Below, piece after piece: positions 16,799-25,087 of a DNA stretch of 64,000 nucleotides. The number at the start of each line of letters is the position of its first letter. Positions within the stretch are counted from its first letter, which is position 1. A program made the translations under genes and the position numbers. Below the pieces are notes generated by a model. That model searched no databases. It had not been told where the DNA came from and saw only the letters and a list, made by a program, of their open reading frames with translations. This stretch comes from Phytoactinopolyspora limicola (GTDB lineage: Bacteria; Actinomycetota; Actinomycetes; Jiangellales; Jiangellaceae), in contig NZ_JAAOEN010000003.1 of NCBI RefSeq assembly GCF_011320225.1, positions 496,001 through 560,000 of the forward strand, written 5' to 3'.

Positions 16799-18211
16799 CT
16801 ACTGAGTCGCGGGCTTGTCCGCGGGTAGCTGAAAGATGTCCGCGGCTGTGATAGCTCGGATCTTTGGATCATGACTGATTACTTCTTCCCGGGCGCAGAT
16901 CGCGTAAGTGAGTTCGTCCGGGGTGTCGGTGAGATTGAGTGCTTTGGCTGCGAGTCTGGCTTGGATGCGGCGTCCGTCGACTCTCCGCGTCCATTTTGCT
17001 TCGCCCACGAGCACTGGAACTCTGGTGCGTTCAGGTTCGCTGAGGACGACGGCGTCGATCTCATCTTGTCCGCCCTCGCGCCACCATGGTCCGACGGCGA
17101 CAACGCGTGGGCCTAGTTCGCCGTCGACGGCCAACCGGCGGAGGTGGTCGCGGAACGCTTCCTCGTAGACACTTCCAAGGTGCTCCGCCAAAGAGTCGAG
17201 AAGAGGTCCAACAATGTCCGGCCCAAGTCCTCGTTCGATCTCGGTGCGGTACCGCTGAAGTGGCCCCAGGTAGAAGCGGAGAAAAGGGTCGGCGATTCGG
17301 TAGATCTTGCGGCGGGTGCGGCGTTGGGACTCGGTAACGGGCAGTACCTGCTCAACGAGGCGAAGTTGGAGAAGCTGGCGCAGGGAGCGACTGGGATCCG
17401 TGCCTATCACGTCCGCGATCTCGTGGTGTCGAGTCTTGCCTGTAGCGATCGCCTCCAGAACGGCGGCTGGATACTCCCCAGGATCGACCTCAGTGGAGAG
17501 CACCAGCTCTCCTTCTGACAGCAGCCGTGCTCCGGGGCGACAAGCGAGCTGGAGGACGTTCTCAGCGATTGAGAGATCTTGACGCCACCAGCCAAGATAT
17601 AGCGGCGTGCCGCCAAGAATGCCGTACGCGAAGGCCCGGTCACTAGGACCGAGATCGGGCAAGAATTCGGCAGCCTCGTGTGGCCGAAACGGATGTAACT
17701 GCATGGACAGGTCAAAGCGTCCATATAAGGGCGCCCGATGCTCCTGCATAGCCCCCATCGCCCGCACGGCTGACCCGCAGAGCAGTATCCGCAGCTGTGC
17801 GACACCATCCGGATGGTCCAGGAAGGCGCGCAGCACGCCGGGCAGCTCAGGTGAGGAGTGCACCAATTCGGGGAATTCGTCGAGCACCAGAAGCAGCGGC
17901 TCAGTTGCGGCTTGCCTGGCAAGATGCTCGAGCGCGTCGTCCCATGTCTGGAAGGGCCGCTCGGCCGGATTGCGACGTCCCGCTACGGTCACCGCCGCAG
18001 CCCGTTGCGACAGCGCCGCCAACTCCGCCGTCGCTGACCGGGTGCCACCGATGTGATAAATCGTGCGGGCTCCGGCTCTTGCCGCGAACTCGGTGATGAG
18101 TGCCGTCTTGCCGACACGTCGGCGTCCCCAGATCAATGCTGGGCGAGGAGTCGGCGACTCCCACCATTCACGCAACAGAGATAGCTCACGGACTCGGTTG
18201 TTGAACCCCAC
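16799..18211 (-). CDS. Archaeal-type AAA ATPase with DUF234 nuclease-like domain
   Basis: Protein of 470 aa. It has the P-loop IWGRRRVGKTALITEF near residues 28-43, Walker B LLLVLDEFPELV, and a sensor-like LLCGSAVRAM. A winged-helix part follows (HHEIADVIGTDPSRSLRQLL). The DUF234 C-terminal domain has a PD-(D/E)xK-like core: EIDAVVL ... VLVGEAKWT. Such proteins are scattered in archaea and bacteria, and roles in defence or stress have been suggested but not settled. It is monocistronic, and its upstream region carries a striking run of ACGTCA-type palindromes. Confidence 0.9.
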   Translation of the reverse strand: MGFNNRVRELSLLREWWESPTPRPALIWGRRRVGKTALITEFAARAGARTIYHIGGTRSATAELAALSQRAAAVTVAGRRNPAERPFQTWDDALEHLARQAATEPLLLVLDEFPELVHSSPELPGVLRAFLDHPDGVAQLRILLCGSAVRAMGAMQEHRAPLYGRFDLSMQLHPFRPHEAAEFLPDLGPSDRAFAYGILGGTPLYLGWWRQDLSIAENVLQLACRPGARLLSEGELVLSTEVDPGEYPAAVLEAIATGKTRHHEIADVIGTDPSRSLRQLLQLRLVEQVLPVTESQRRTRRKIYRIADPFLRFYLGPLQRYRTEIERGLGPDIVGPLLDSLAEHLGSVYEEAFRDHLRRLAVDGELGPRVVAVGPWWREGGQDEIDAVVLSEPERTRVPVLVGEAKWTRRVDGRRIQARLAAKALNLTDTPDELTYAICAREEVISHDPKIRAITAADIFQLPADKPATQ

Positions 18212-18230
18212 GGGTCATTACTAGCATGCG

Positions 18231-18263
18231 ACGTCGGTGACGTGCCACGTCAGTGACACGTCA
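18231..18263. promoter_or_regulatory. Overlapping TGACGT/ACGTCA palindromes upstream of the ATPase gene
   Basis: ACGTCGGTGACGT (18231-18243) and TGACGTGCCACGTCA (18238-18252) are overlapping inverted repeats with perfect 5-bp and 7-bp arms. They are followed at once by GTGACACGTCA. The cluster lies 20-52 bases before the ATPase start, within its probable promoter. It looks like a multi-dimer operator. Confidence 0.6.
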
Positions 18264-18345
18264 TGTTGGTGTCGGCGCCGCGTCACTAATGCTCTGCGCC
18301 GTAAATTCGGTATGTCAGTTGGTCGAGCGCGGCTAGCCTGGCCCA

Positions 18346-19248
18346 GTGCCGCGCGCGATGCATGACGACCAGCTGGAGCTGGACGTCACCACTGTCAACG
18401 CTCTGATCAACGCCCAGTTTCCACAGTGGCGGACGCTACCTGTCCGTCGGATCGCCACCGCCGGAACGATGAACGCTTTGTTCCGGATCGGTGAGTCACT
18501 CGTCGCCAGATTCCCGCTGCGCCACCGCGATCCGGAGTACGTAGAAACCGAACTTCGCCGCGAGGCCGCCGCACTGGCCGAGCTGGCTGATCATGCCGGC
18601 GTTCCCGCTCCGCGGCCGAAGGGGCTGGGCCGCCCGGGCCACGGCTACCCGCTGCCATGGTCGGTGCAGGCCTGGATTCCGGGTGAGATCGCCACCCCAA
18701 CGTCGGTGGCCCAATCGACGGCGTTCGCCGTGGACCTGGCTGGGTTAATCGGCCGGCTGCGTGCCGTCGACACCCGCGAACGTTCCTTCACCGGTACGGG
18801 TCGAGGTGGTGAACTGCCCGCCCACGACGCCTGGGCCGACACCTGCTTCGAACGTTCGGAACTTCTACTCGACGTGCCACCATTGCGCCGCATCTGGGCC
18901 CAGCTACGCACCCTTCCTCGTCCCACCACAGAGGTGATGAGCCACACCGACCTGATCCCGGGCAACATACTGGCCACCAACGGCCGGCTGGCCGGGGTCT
19001 TGGACGGAGGCGGTTTCGGTCCGGCCGACCCCGCACTCGACCTGGTCGCCGGCTGGCATCTGCTCGACACCCCGGCGCGCGAGGTACTCCGAACCGAACT
19101 GGCCTGCGACGACATCGAATGGGACCGTGGAGCGGCCTGGGCCCTTCAACAAGCGATCGGCCTCGTCTGGTACTACAACGACACGAATCCGGCCATGGCA
19201 CACCTCGGACGCACCACACTGGCCCGCCTAGCCACCGCATATCCCTGA
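18346..19248 (+). CDS. Aminoglycoside-phosphotransferase-family kinase
   Basis: Protein of 300 aa with a kinase-like APH fold. The catalytic loop HTDLIPGNIL has His200, Asp202 and Asn207. The metal-binding Asp is at 220 (VLDGGGFGPADPALDL). The N-lobe Lys/Glu region is GESLVARFPLRHRDPEYVET. The target may be an antibiotic or a small metabolite; homologues of this length are mostly of unknown substrate. The GTG at 18346 is used; an in-frame ATG lies at 18358. A TAGCCT hexamer six bases before the GTG suggests a leaderless message, although no good -35 is seen. Confidence 0.88.
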   Translation: MPRAMHDDQLELDVTTVNALINAQFPQWRTLPVRRIATAGTMNALFRIGESLVARFPLRHRDPEYVETELRREAAALAELADHAGVPAPRPKGLGRPGHGYPLPWSVQAWIPGEIATPTSVAQSTAFAVDLAGLIGRLRAVDTRERSFTGTGRGGELPAHDAWADTCFERSELLLDVPPLRRIWAQLRTLPRPTTEVMSHTDLIPGNILATNGRLAGVLDGGGFGPADPALDLVAGWHLLDTPAREVLRTELACDDIEWDRGAAWALQQAIGLVWYYNDTNPAMAHLGRTTLARLATAYP

Positions 19249-19443
19249 TACCGGAATTCGGAAGAGCCGCGCCGCCAGCGGCAAGGCCGAGGAGGAGTTC
19301 GATGTGGGTTCATCGAGCGACGACGAGAACGCAGCCCGCCGGCGTCTGGGCGACGATCCGCGCCGCGGAAGATCCGTAAGACAGGCCCTAGTCCGACCGC
19401 GGCATATCGTTGGCGCCAACCCTGACGAGAAGCCGAGGGCTAT
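19249..19443. other. Intergenic between convergent genes
   Basis: About 195 bp between the phosphotransferase gene (+) and the HepT gene (-). No gene or strong terminator hairpin was found. Confidence 0.4.
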
Positions 19444-19836
19444 TCAAGAATTGTCGCTGGAACCTGCCACCGAGTCGTCGGCGTCGAGCACCGATCTGGC
19501 CGTGTCGATCTCGTCGCTGAGAGCTTCGCGTAGCTCTGGGGCGTGTTCAGCGACGACAGACCAGACAATATCGTCGTCGACGGTCCAGTAGTTGTGCGCG
19601 ACACGGTTACGCATCCCCCTGATCAGCCGCCAAGGCACTTCCGGATGAGACTCCAGCCATGAATCGCCAAGACGCTCAAGATCGGCCGCTAGGCGGATGA
19701 CGTTGTACTGGCATGCACGAGCAACCGCAATATCAGAGTCATACGCGGCTCGCCCACGTGCAGCCAACTGGCCCATCTCCGCCAGCGACGCATCGACATA
19801 GAGCAACCGCTCGGCAGTACGAATGTCCACCGTCAA
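19444..19836 (-). CDS. hepT: HepT-like (DUF86) HEPN ribonuclease toxin
   Basis: HEPN-domain protein of 130 aa. The active-site motif Rx4HxY is complete: Arg76-NRVA-His81-N-Tyr83 in RGMRNRVAHNYW. In characterised HepT/MntA pairs this RNase cleaves RNA or tRNA and is silenced by AMPylation of the motif tyrosine. It is encoded directly after, and overlapping by ATGA with, the nucleotidyltransferase gene, the usual arrangement with the antitoxin first. Confidence 0.92.
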   Translation of the reverse strand: MTVDIRTAERLLYVDASLAEMGQLAARGRAAYDSDIAVARACQYNVIRLAADLERLGDSWLESHPEVPWRLIRGMRNRVAHNYWTVDDDIVWSVVAEHAPELREALSDEIDTARSVLDADDSVAGSSDNS

Positions 19837-20375
19837 GCCGCAATCGCCAGCGGTTCACGGTGACGGTTCACACCACGCCGAAGCAGATCGTTCGACTCCA
19901 GCTCAGCGGTGGTCACCACCTGAACGGGGCAGCCGAGCACAGCCGACAACTCTTCATCCAGGCCGATGATGTCCACAGCCGACGAACCCGACTCAAGCTC
20001 AACCAGCAGATCAAGATCCGAGTCCGGCCGATCATCGCCTCGCGCCACGGAACCAAACACCCAGGCCTGAACAACGGGGAAACGAGCGAACACCCCAGCA
20101 ACAGCATCACGATGACGATCAAGCAACACCGACGGCCGAACCGCATTCACCAAACGCGTATCAAGGCCAAACCCAGCAGCATCTAGTAACCGCTCAAGCA
20201 TCATGACTGATGGCTGACGACGACCGGACTCAACCGCAGCCACCGTCGACTGCGGGACACCCGCAGCACGAGCAAGCTCACGCTGCGACATGGCACGCCT
20301 CACCCGCGCAGCAGCCACCAAACCTGCTGCCCGGCCACGTCTCGCGGCGTCCGTGTCACCATCAACCAGTCCCAT
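19833..20375 (-). CDS. mntA: Xre-MntA fusion: HTH domain plus minimal nucleotidyltransferase antitoxin
   Basis: Protein of 180 aa in two parts. Residues about 17-72 are an Xre helix-turn-helix (MSQRELARAAGVPQSTVAAV). Residues about 85-175 are a minimal nucleotidyltransferase with the catalytic signature GSx10DxD: Gly108-Ser109, Asp120, Asp122 in VFGSVARGDDRPDSDLDLLV. The second part should AMPylate the HepT partner. The first part gives a direct route for autoregulation, which separate MntA proteins lack. Fused forms are known among predicted MNT proteins, but the combination is worth noting. It is the first gene of the pair. Confidence 0.9.
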   Translation of the reverse strand: MGLVDGDTDAARRGRAAGLVAAARVRRAMSQRELARAAGVPQSTVAAVESGRRQPSVMMLERLLDAAGFGLDTRLVNAVRPSVLLDRHRDAVAGVFARFPVVQAWVFGSVARGDDRPDSDLDLLVELESGSSAVDIIGLDEELSAVLGCPVQVVTTAELESNDLLRRGVNRHREPLAIAA

Positions 20376-20458
20376 TCGCCCAATGATAGCGAATCCGCTG
20401 TCACTATGACCGGGAGAGCTGGCACGGAACGGCCCGCGCGGAGTCCGCGTCTGGCCGG

Positions 20459-20896
20459 CTACGGCGTCCGTTCGAGAACCACCACCGGGATCTCATGTGA
20501 CACCGAGGCCTGATGCCGCTCGAAGATGGGCGCGTCGTCGGCCATCAGCCGCCACAGCCGGGATCGTTCCGGCCCAACCACCGTCCGGGCCCGGGCGGTC
20601 AACCGCTCGCCGCGGACCTGGACCTCGACCTCTGGATTGGCGCGCAGGTTGCGGTACCAGTTCGGCAATGCCGGATCCCCGAAACGAACCCCGCTGGCGA
20701 CGAGGACATAGCGGTCACCGTCCTGCCCGAAGAAGAGCGCGGTGCGCCGCCGTTGCCCGGTGCTACGGCCCACCGTGGTCAACACCAGGTTGGTGCTGCC
20801 GCCCTCGAGGAACCCATCGGCACCGTCAGTCGCGAGGTAACGACGGACGTGGTCGGCGACGGATGGATCCGGGCTGTCAGTGACCTGCGTAGACAT
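20459..20896 (-). CDS. Nitroreductase/deazaflavin (F420)-dependent oxidoreductase, Ddn-like
   Basis: Protein of 145 aa of the split-barrel FMN/F420-binding superfamily. The family pattern is clear: LVLTTVGRSTGQRRRTALFF, DRYVLVASGVRFGDPALPNW, and the Tyr/Asn-Leu region YRNLRANPEVEVQVRGER. Such enzymes use reduced F420 to reduce quinones or nitro compounds. The ATG at 20896 has AAAGGA upstream. It ends far from other genes and lies downstream of the SARP regulator on the same strand with 82 bp between them. Confidence 0.92.
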   Translation of the reverse strand: MSTQVTDSPDPSVADHVRRYLATDGADGFLEGGSTNLVLTTVGRSTGQRRRTALFFGQDGDRYVLVASGVRFGDPALPNWYRNLRANPEVEVQVRGERLTARARTVVGPERSRLWRLMADDAPIFERHQASVSHEIPVVVLERTP

Positions 20897-20978
20897 ATCG
20901 CGTCCTTTCGTCTGCTCGTCGTCGGGATTGACGACGTTCGATAGACGCAACCCTGCGGGGCCCGGCTTCGGATCTTCT

Positions 20979-23900
20979 TCAGACAGACTCCGGGCCGACG
21001 ACGGACGGCCAGCGGCTATCCACCGCGGCCAAGCATTCCCCCAGCTCCATGGCCTTCCCGTGCTCGAACTCCGCGGAGAACTCGTCGCCTCCCAGTGCCG
21101 CACGCAGCGACGCCGCGATCCGGTCGACGTCGCCCCGTTCCGCCGCCGGCAACGGTGCACCGGTGGACTCGCGGACGGCCGCCGCGGTACCCAGCAGACG
21201 GGCTGCCCATCCGGTTGGTGCATTCACATTCAACGCACCAACACTCAACGCCCCTGCCAGTCCCTCGAGAGCGAGGGCGACGGCCCGCGGGTCACCGGTT
21301 CGACGGGCAGCCGTCAACCCGTCGAGGTGAAACGACAGGGCGGCCTGCTGGTCACCGCGCTGTTCAGCGACGAATCCGAGTTCGGCCAAGATCAAGGCGG
21401 CGCCCGCGTCGGACTCTAAACGCCGTTCCCCATCGAGGACGGAGAGCAACATCGGCTCGGCCGTATCCAGGTCGCCTCGCCGGCGAGCGGACAGCGCGAG
21501 GCCGGTATCGGCAAACAGCTGGCCGACGAGGTATCCCTGTTCGACCGCACGCTCCCGGGCCTGCCGGTGTAACTCGTCGGCCTGGACGTCATCACCTTTC
21601 AACAGTGCGACCCGTCCTAGCGCGACGAGCTTGTCGCTGACCTCCGTGCCCAGCTCCAACTCCTCGGCGATGCGGAATCCGTCCCGATGCCGGCGTGCGG
21701 CCTCGTCGTACCGGCCGATCACCTGTGCCAGGGAGCCGAGCGCGAAGGAAGCGTGCAGCTGTCCCCACCGATCGCCAAGCTCGGTGAACAGCTCCATGCT
21801 CGTTTCACCATGCTCGCGTACCTGGGTGAGTTCTCCGCGCAGCATCATCTGCTGGGCCAGCGTGCCCAGCGCCGCGGCGGTGCCCCATTGGTCGCCGATG
21901 GCCTGGAACACCGTCAGTGCGCGCCTGGTCAACTCCTCGGTGGCGGCCGCGTCGCCGATGCCGATGCGGGCGAAGCTGAGAAACCACTCGGCTCGCGCCC
22001 GACCAGCGAGCTCGTCGAGATCGCGGGGTTCCGCCGTGGCCGTGGCGGCCTCGGGGGCAGCGGCCGGCTCGCCGAGCCGGAGGGTGAACGCGGCCTGCCA
22101 GAGGTGGGCGGTGGTGCGGGCCGGTTCCAGTTGTGGGTCCGCGGTCGGCATCGAGCCCGCCGTTGTCAGCCAACGACGACCTTCCCGGAACCGACCGCGC
22201 AACACCCAGTACCACGCCGACCGGTTGGCAAGCCGCAGAGCGGTGCCCGGATCGTCGTCGGTCACTGCGCTGTCGAACGCATGACGGAGGTTACCGGACT
22301 CGGTGTCCAACCGCGGCAGCCACTCGCGTTGGGCCGGGCCGTGCAGGTGTGCACCGGCCGCGGTAAGGAGCTGCAGGTAATACTCACGATGCCGACGCCG
22401 GACCGGCTCGGCCTCGCCGGCGGCGCGCAGCCGTTCCTCGGCGTAGGCTGCCACCGACTCCAGCAGCCGATAGCGTGGCCCGTCACCGGCGCTGTGCTCG
22501 GCGACCACCACCAGAGACCGATCCACCAAGTCGGAGAGTACGTCGACGGCATCCTCACGAACGACGGCCGCACCGGCCACGTCGGCACCGGCGGACACGG
22601 CTTCGGCGGCGCGCAGCGTACAGCCGTCGGCGTGCACGGCGAGGCGGCGTAGCACCGTCTGTTGAGCTGGGCTCAACAAGCTCCAGCTCCACTCGATCAT
22701 GGCTCGCAGGGTTCGATGCTGAGTCTGGGCCCGCGGCTGACCGGCGCCGAGTACCCGGAAGCGGTCGTCCAAGCGGGCGGCCAGTTCATGCACACCCAGT
22801 GCCCGCACGCGGGTAGCCGCCAGTTCCAGCGCGAGTGGCAGCCCATCCAGTCGGCGGCAGATCTGCTCGACCGCCTCGGCGTTGGTGGAGTCCAGTACGA
22901 ACCCGGGGGCGGCGGCCGCGGCTCGGGCCACGAACAGTTGGGCGGCGCTGGATGCCTGCAACGACTGGAGGTCACCCCGTGGTTCAGGCAGCGCCAGCGG
23001 TGGCACTGTCCACAGCCGCTCGCCGGCTATTTTGAGGGAACGCTGGCTGGTGACGACGATGCGCAGCTCAGGCGCCGCGCGCAGCAGGGTGGTGGCTAGC
23101 GCGGCCACCACATCCACTACGTGTTCGCAGTTGTCCAGGACCACGAGAGCGTGTTTGGTCTTCAGCGCCTCCGCAAGCTGCGAGACCTCAACCATGGGGT
23201 CCGTTGCTTTTCCCTGGCTAGGCGTGCGGGATTCGTCCCGCAGGTTGAGCGCAGCAGCCACCGTCTCGGCAACGGCCGACAGACCCGGTGCCGGGCCCGT
23301 TGGGATGGTGCGATGATCAGGCCCGGACGGCTGGCCGACACCGGCCAACTCCACCAGCCACGCTCCGTCGCGAAATGAGTCCCGTACCCGGTGGGCCGCC
23401 TCGATCGCCAAGCTGGTCTTCCCGATCCCGCCAGGTCCGGTGAGGGTGACGAGGCGCTCCGAATCCAGCAGTTTGCTGACCTCGTCCACCGCCGTGTCGC
23501 GGCCGACCAGGCTGGTCAGCACCGAGGGCAGATTGCCCGAGACCGGCCGCACCGCTGGTTCGGGCGGCTGCGCGGCGAGTTGCGGATCCTGGCGGAGTAT
23601 GGCCTCATACAGCGTGTTGAGCTCGGGACTCGGATCCACGCCGAGCTCGTCGGCGAGTTCTTCGCGGAGCCTGCGGTAGCTGTTCAATGCCTCGCTCTGC
23701 CGGCCGGCACGGTAAAGCGCCCGAAGCTGAGCGCCGCGCAACCGCTCCCGGAGCGGATGCTGCGCCACCAGCTCGCTGAGCTCGTCGGCCAGCAGCGTGT
23801 GTTCGCCGAGTTCAAGCCTGGCCTCCGCCTGCTCCTCGACGGCAGTCAGGCGCAGCTCATCGAGGCGGACAATCTCCGGGCGAGCGAAGTCCTCGTCGCG

Positions 23901-24323
23901 GAAGTCGATGAGTGCCGGCCCTCGCCACAACGCCAGGGCATCAGCCAGCACAGAAGCTTTCGTCCGTGCGTCGCCGGCGGCGTGGGCTTGGGCGACGAGC
24001 GCCTGGAACCGGCCGGTGTCGATGTCATCGGGGTCAACGTCGAGAACGTAGCCAGGGGCCTGGGACGCGACGACGGACCGCCCGCCCGGCGCCGCGTCGT
24101 CGAGCACCCGTCTGAGCTGGGAGATCCTGGTCTGCAGCGCGCCGTTGGGGTTCGCCGGCAGGTTGGCACCCCACATGTCGTCGATCAGCCGGTCCGCCGG
24201 CACCACTCGGCCGTTGCTGATCAGCAGGTGGGTCAGCAGGATGCGGACCTTGACCTCGGGTACGCGGATCAGCCGGCCCTCCGCCGTCCACACCGCCAGC
24301 GGCCCCAGCACCCCAAAACGCAT
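20979..24323 (-). CDS. AfsR/SARP-family transcriptional regulator with BTAD, NB-ARC and TPR domains
   Basis: Large one-component regulator of 1114 aa. It starts MRFGVLGPLAVWTAEG. A Trans_reg_C winged helix (to about residue 95) is followed by a BTAD helical domain (DTGRFQALVAQAHAAGDART onward). The NB-ARC ATPase has P-loop GPGGIGKTSLAIEAA and Walker B HALVVLDNCEHVVD. A long C-terminal TPR region ends the protein. AfsR-type proteins activate secondary-metabolism or transport genes when ATP and a signal are bound. It is divergent from the FMN reductase-MFS-PNPOx run, its most likely target. The start is set by the family opening; no strong ribosome site is seen. Confidence 0.93.
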   Translation of the reverse strand: MRFGVLGPLAVWTAEGRLIRVPEVKVRILLTHLLISNGRVVPADRLIDDMWGANLPANPNGALQTRISQLRRVLDDAAPGGRSVVASQAPGYVLDVDPDDIDTGRFQALVAQAHAAGDARTKASVLADALALWRGPALIDFRDEDFARPEIVRLDELRLTAVEEQAEARLELGEHTLLADELSELVAQHPLRERLRGAQLRALYRAGRQSEALNSYRRLREELADELGVDPSPELNTLYEAILRQDPQLAAQPPEPAVRPVSGNLPSVLTSLVGRDTAVDEVSKLLDSERLVTLTGPGGIGKTSLAIEAAHRVRDSFRDGAWLVELAGVGQPSGPDHRTIPTGPAPGLSAVAETVAAALNLRDESRTPSQGKATDPMVEVSQLAEALKTKHALVVLDNCEHVVDVVAALATTLLRAAPELRIVVTSQRSLKIAGERLWTVPPLALPEPRGDLQSLQASSAAQLFVARAAAAAPGFVLDSTNAEAVEQICRRLDGLPLALELAATRVRALGVHELAARLDDRFRVLGAGQPRAQTQHRTLRAMIEWSWSLLSPAQQTVLRRLAVHADGCTLRAAEAVSAGADVAGAAVVREDAVDVLSDLVDRSLVVVAEHSAGDGPRYRLLESVAAYAEERLRAAGEAEPVRRRHREYYLQLLTAAGAHLHGPAQREWLPRLDTESGNLRHAFDSAVTDDDPGTALRLANRSAWYWVLRGRFREGRRWLTTAGSMPTADPQLEPARTTAHLWQAAFTLRLGEPAAAPEAATATAEPRDLDELAGRARAEWFLSFARIGIGDAAATEELTRRALTVFQAIGDQWGTAAALGTLAQQMMLRGELTQVREHGETSMELFTELGDRWGQLHASFALGSLAQVIGRYDEAARRHRDGFRIAEELELGTEVSDKLVALGRVALLKGDDVQADELHRQARERAVEQGYLVGQLFADTGLALSARRRGDLDTAEPMLLSVLDGERRLESDAGAALILAELGFVAEQRGDQQAALSFHLDGLTAARRTGDPRAVALALEGLAGALSVGALNVNAPTGWAARLLGTAAAVRESTGAPLPAAERGDVDRIAASLRAALGGDEFSAEFEHGKAMELGECLAAVDSRWPSVVGPESV

Positions 24324-24525
24324 GCTGCTGACACTACAGATGTCTCCCTGGTGCGCTGGCGCGGACGCCTCCCGCCTTCCCGCGGCTGTAGTCGATCTGG
24401 AGTCTGTCCGGAGTGCATCCGAAGCGCCGCCGCGCACAGTGAATCTCGTCCACCGGTCGCCGAAGGCAGGTCACCGCCCGAGCGGCCGGACCCAAACAGC
24501 TCCGGATAGAAGGGAGGGAGTGGCG

Positions 24526-25077
24526 ATGGCGCACCAGGCCGTACGAATCTCCGTTCTGACCAGCGTGCCGGCAGAGCTGCCCGTAGGGAACTGGCTGGCC
24601 CGGCGGGCCGGCCTGCTCGACGCGGTCGACGTGGACTTCATCGACCTCGAGACGGCCCGACTTCCGGACCACCGGGCAGCCATATTGCCGGACGAGGGAG
24701 CACAGCCATCAGCTGTACACGACCTCGTGCCGTGGCTGCTGGATGCCGACGGGTTCATCGTGGTCCTGCTCGGCCGCCTCGAGGGCATCCCCAGCCCAGT
24801 CCGCAATGCGCTGGAGTGGTGTACGACGGCGTGGGCCGGCAAACCCGTCGCACTCGTCACGAACAGCCATGCCCACCCAGACCCACAGGCACTACGGCAC
24901 ATCCGTGCGGCATTCGGCCGCCAACAGGCGATGGTGACCGGCACTACCGGTGTCTGTCCCGATCGGCTCGGCTGCAGCACACACTGCCATCCGGACCAAG
25001 CCAACACCACGGACCGACTACTCGCGGCACTCGTGGCAGCAGCCCGCCATGCGCGGATATCTCACGACAACCTCTGA
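24526..25077 (+). CDS. NADPH-dependent FMN reductase-like flavoprotein
   Basis: Flavodoxin-fold protein of 183 aa: an opening RISVLTSVPAELPVGNWLAR, a core DGFIVVLLGRLEGIPSPVRN, then LEWCTTAWAGKPVALVTNS. This follows the flavin-binding loop and G-N-P/S-N-x-L-E-W pattern of FMN reductases. A cysteine-rich tail (VCPDRLGCSTHCH) is unusual. AGGGAGGG precedes the ATG at 24526. The MFS gene follows after 10 bp, indicating an operon that may supply reduced flavin to a partner oxidoreductase. Confidence 0.83.
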   Translation: MAHQAVRISVLTSVPAELPVGNWLARRAGLLDAVDVDFIDLETARLPDHRAAILPDEGAQPSAVHDLVPWLLDADGFIVVLLGRLEGIPSPVRNALEWCTTAWAGKPVALVTNSHAHPDPQALRHIRAAFGRQQAMVTGTTGVCPDRLGCSTHCHPDQANTTDRLLAALVAAARHARISHDNL

Positions 25078-25087
25078 AAGGTTCCAC

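Noticed and set aside
23391-24509. Plus-strand frame of about 370 codons opposite the SARP gene
   Set aside because: A shadow of the regulator gene; the translation is low-complexity and lacks any domain.
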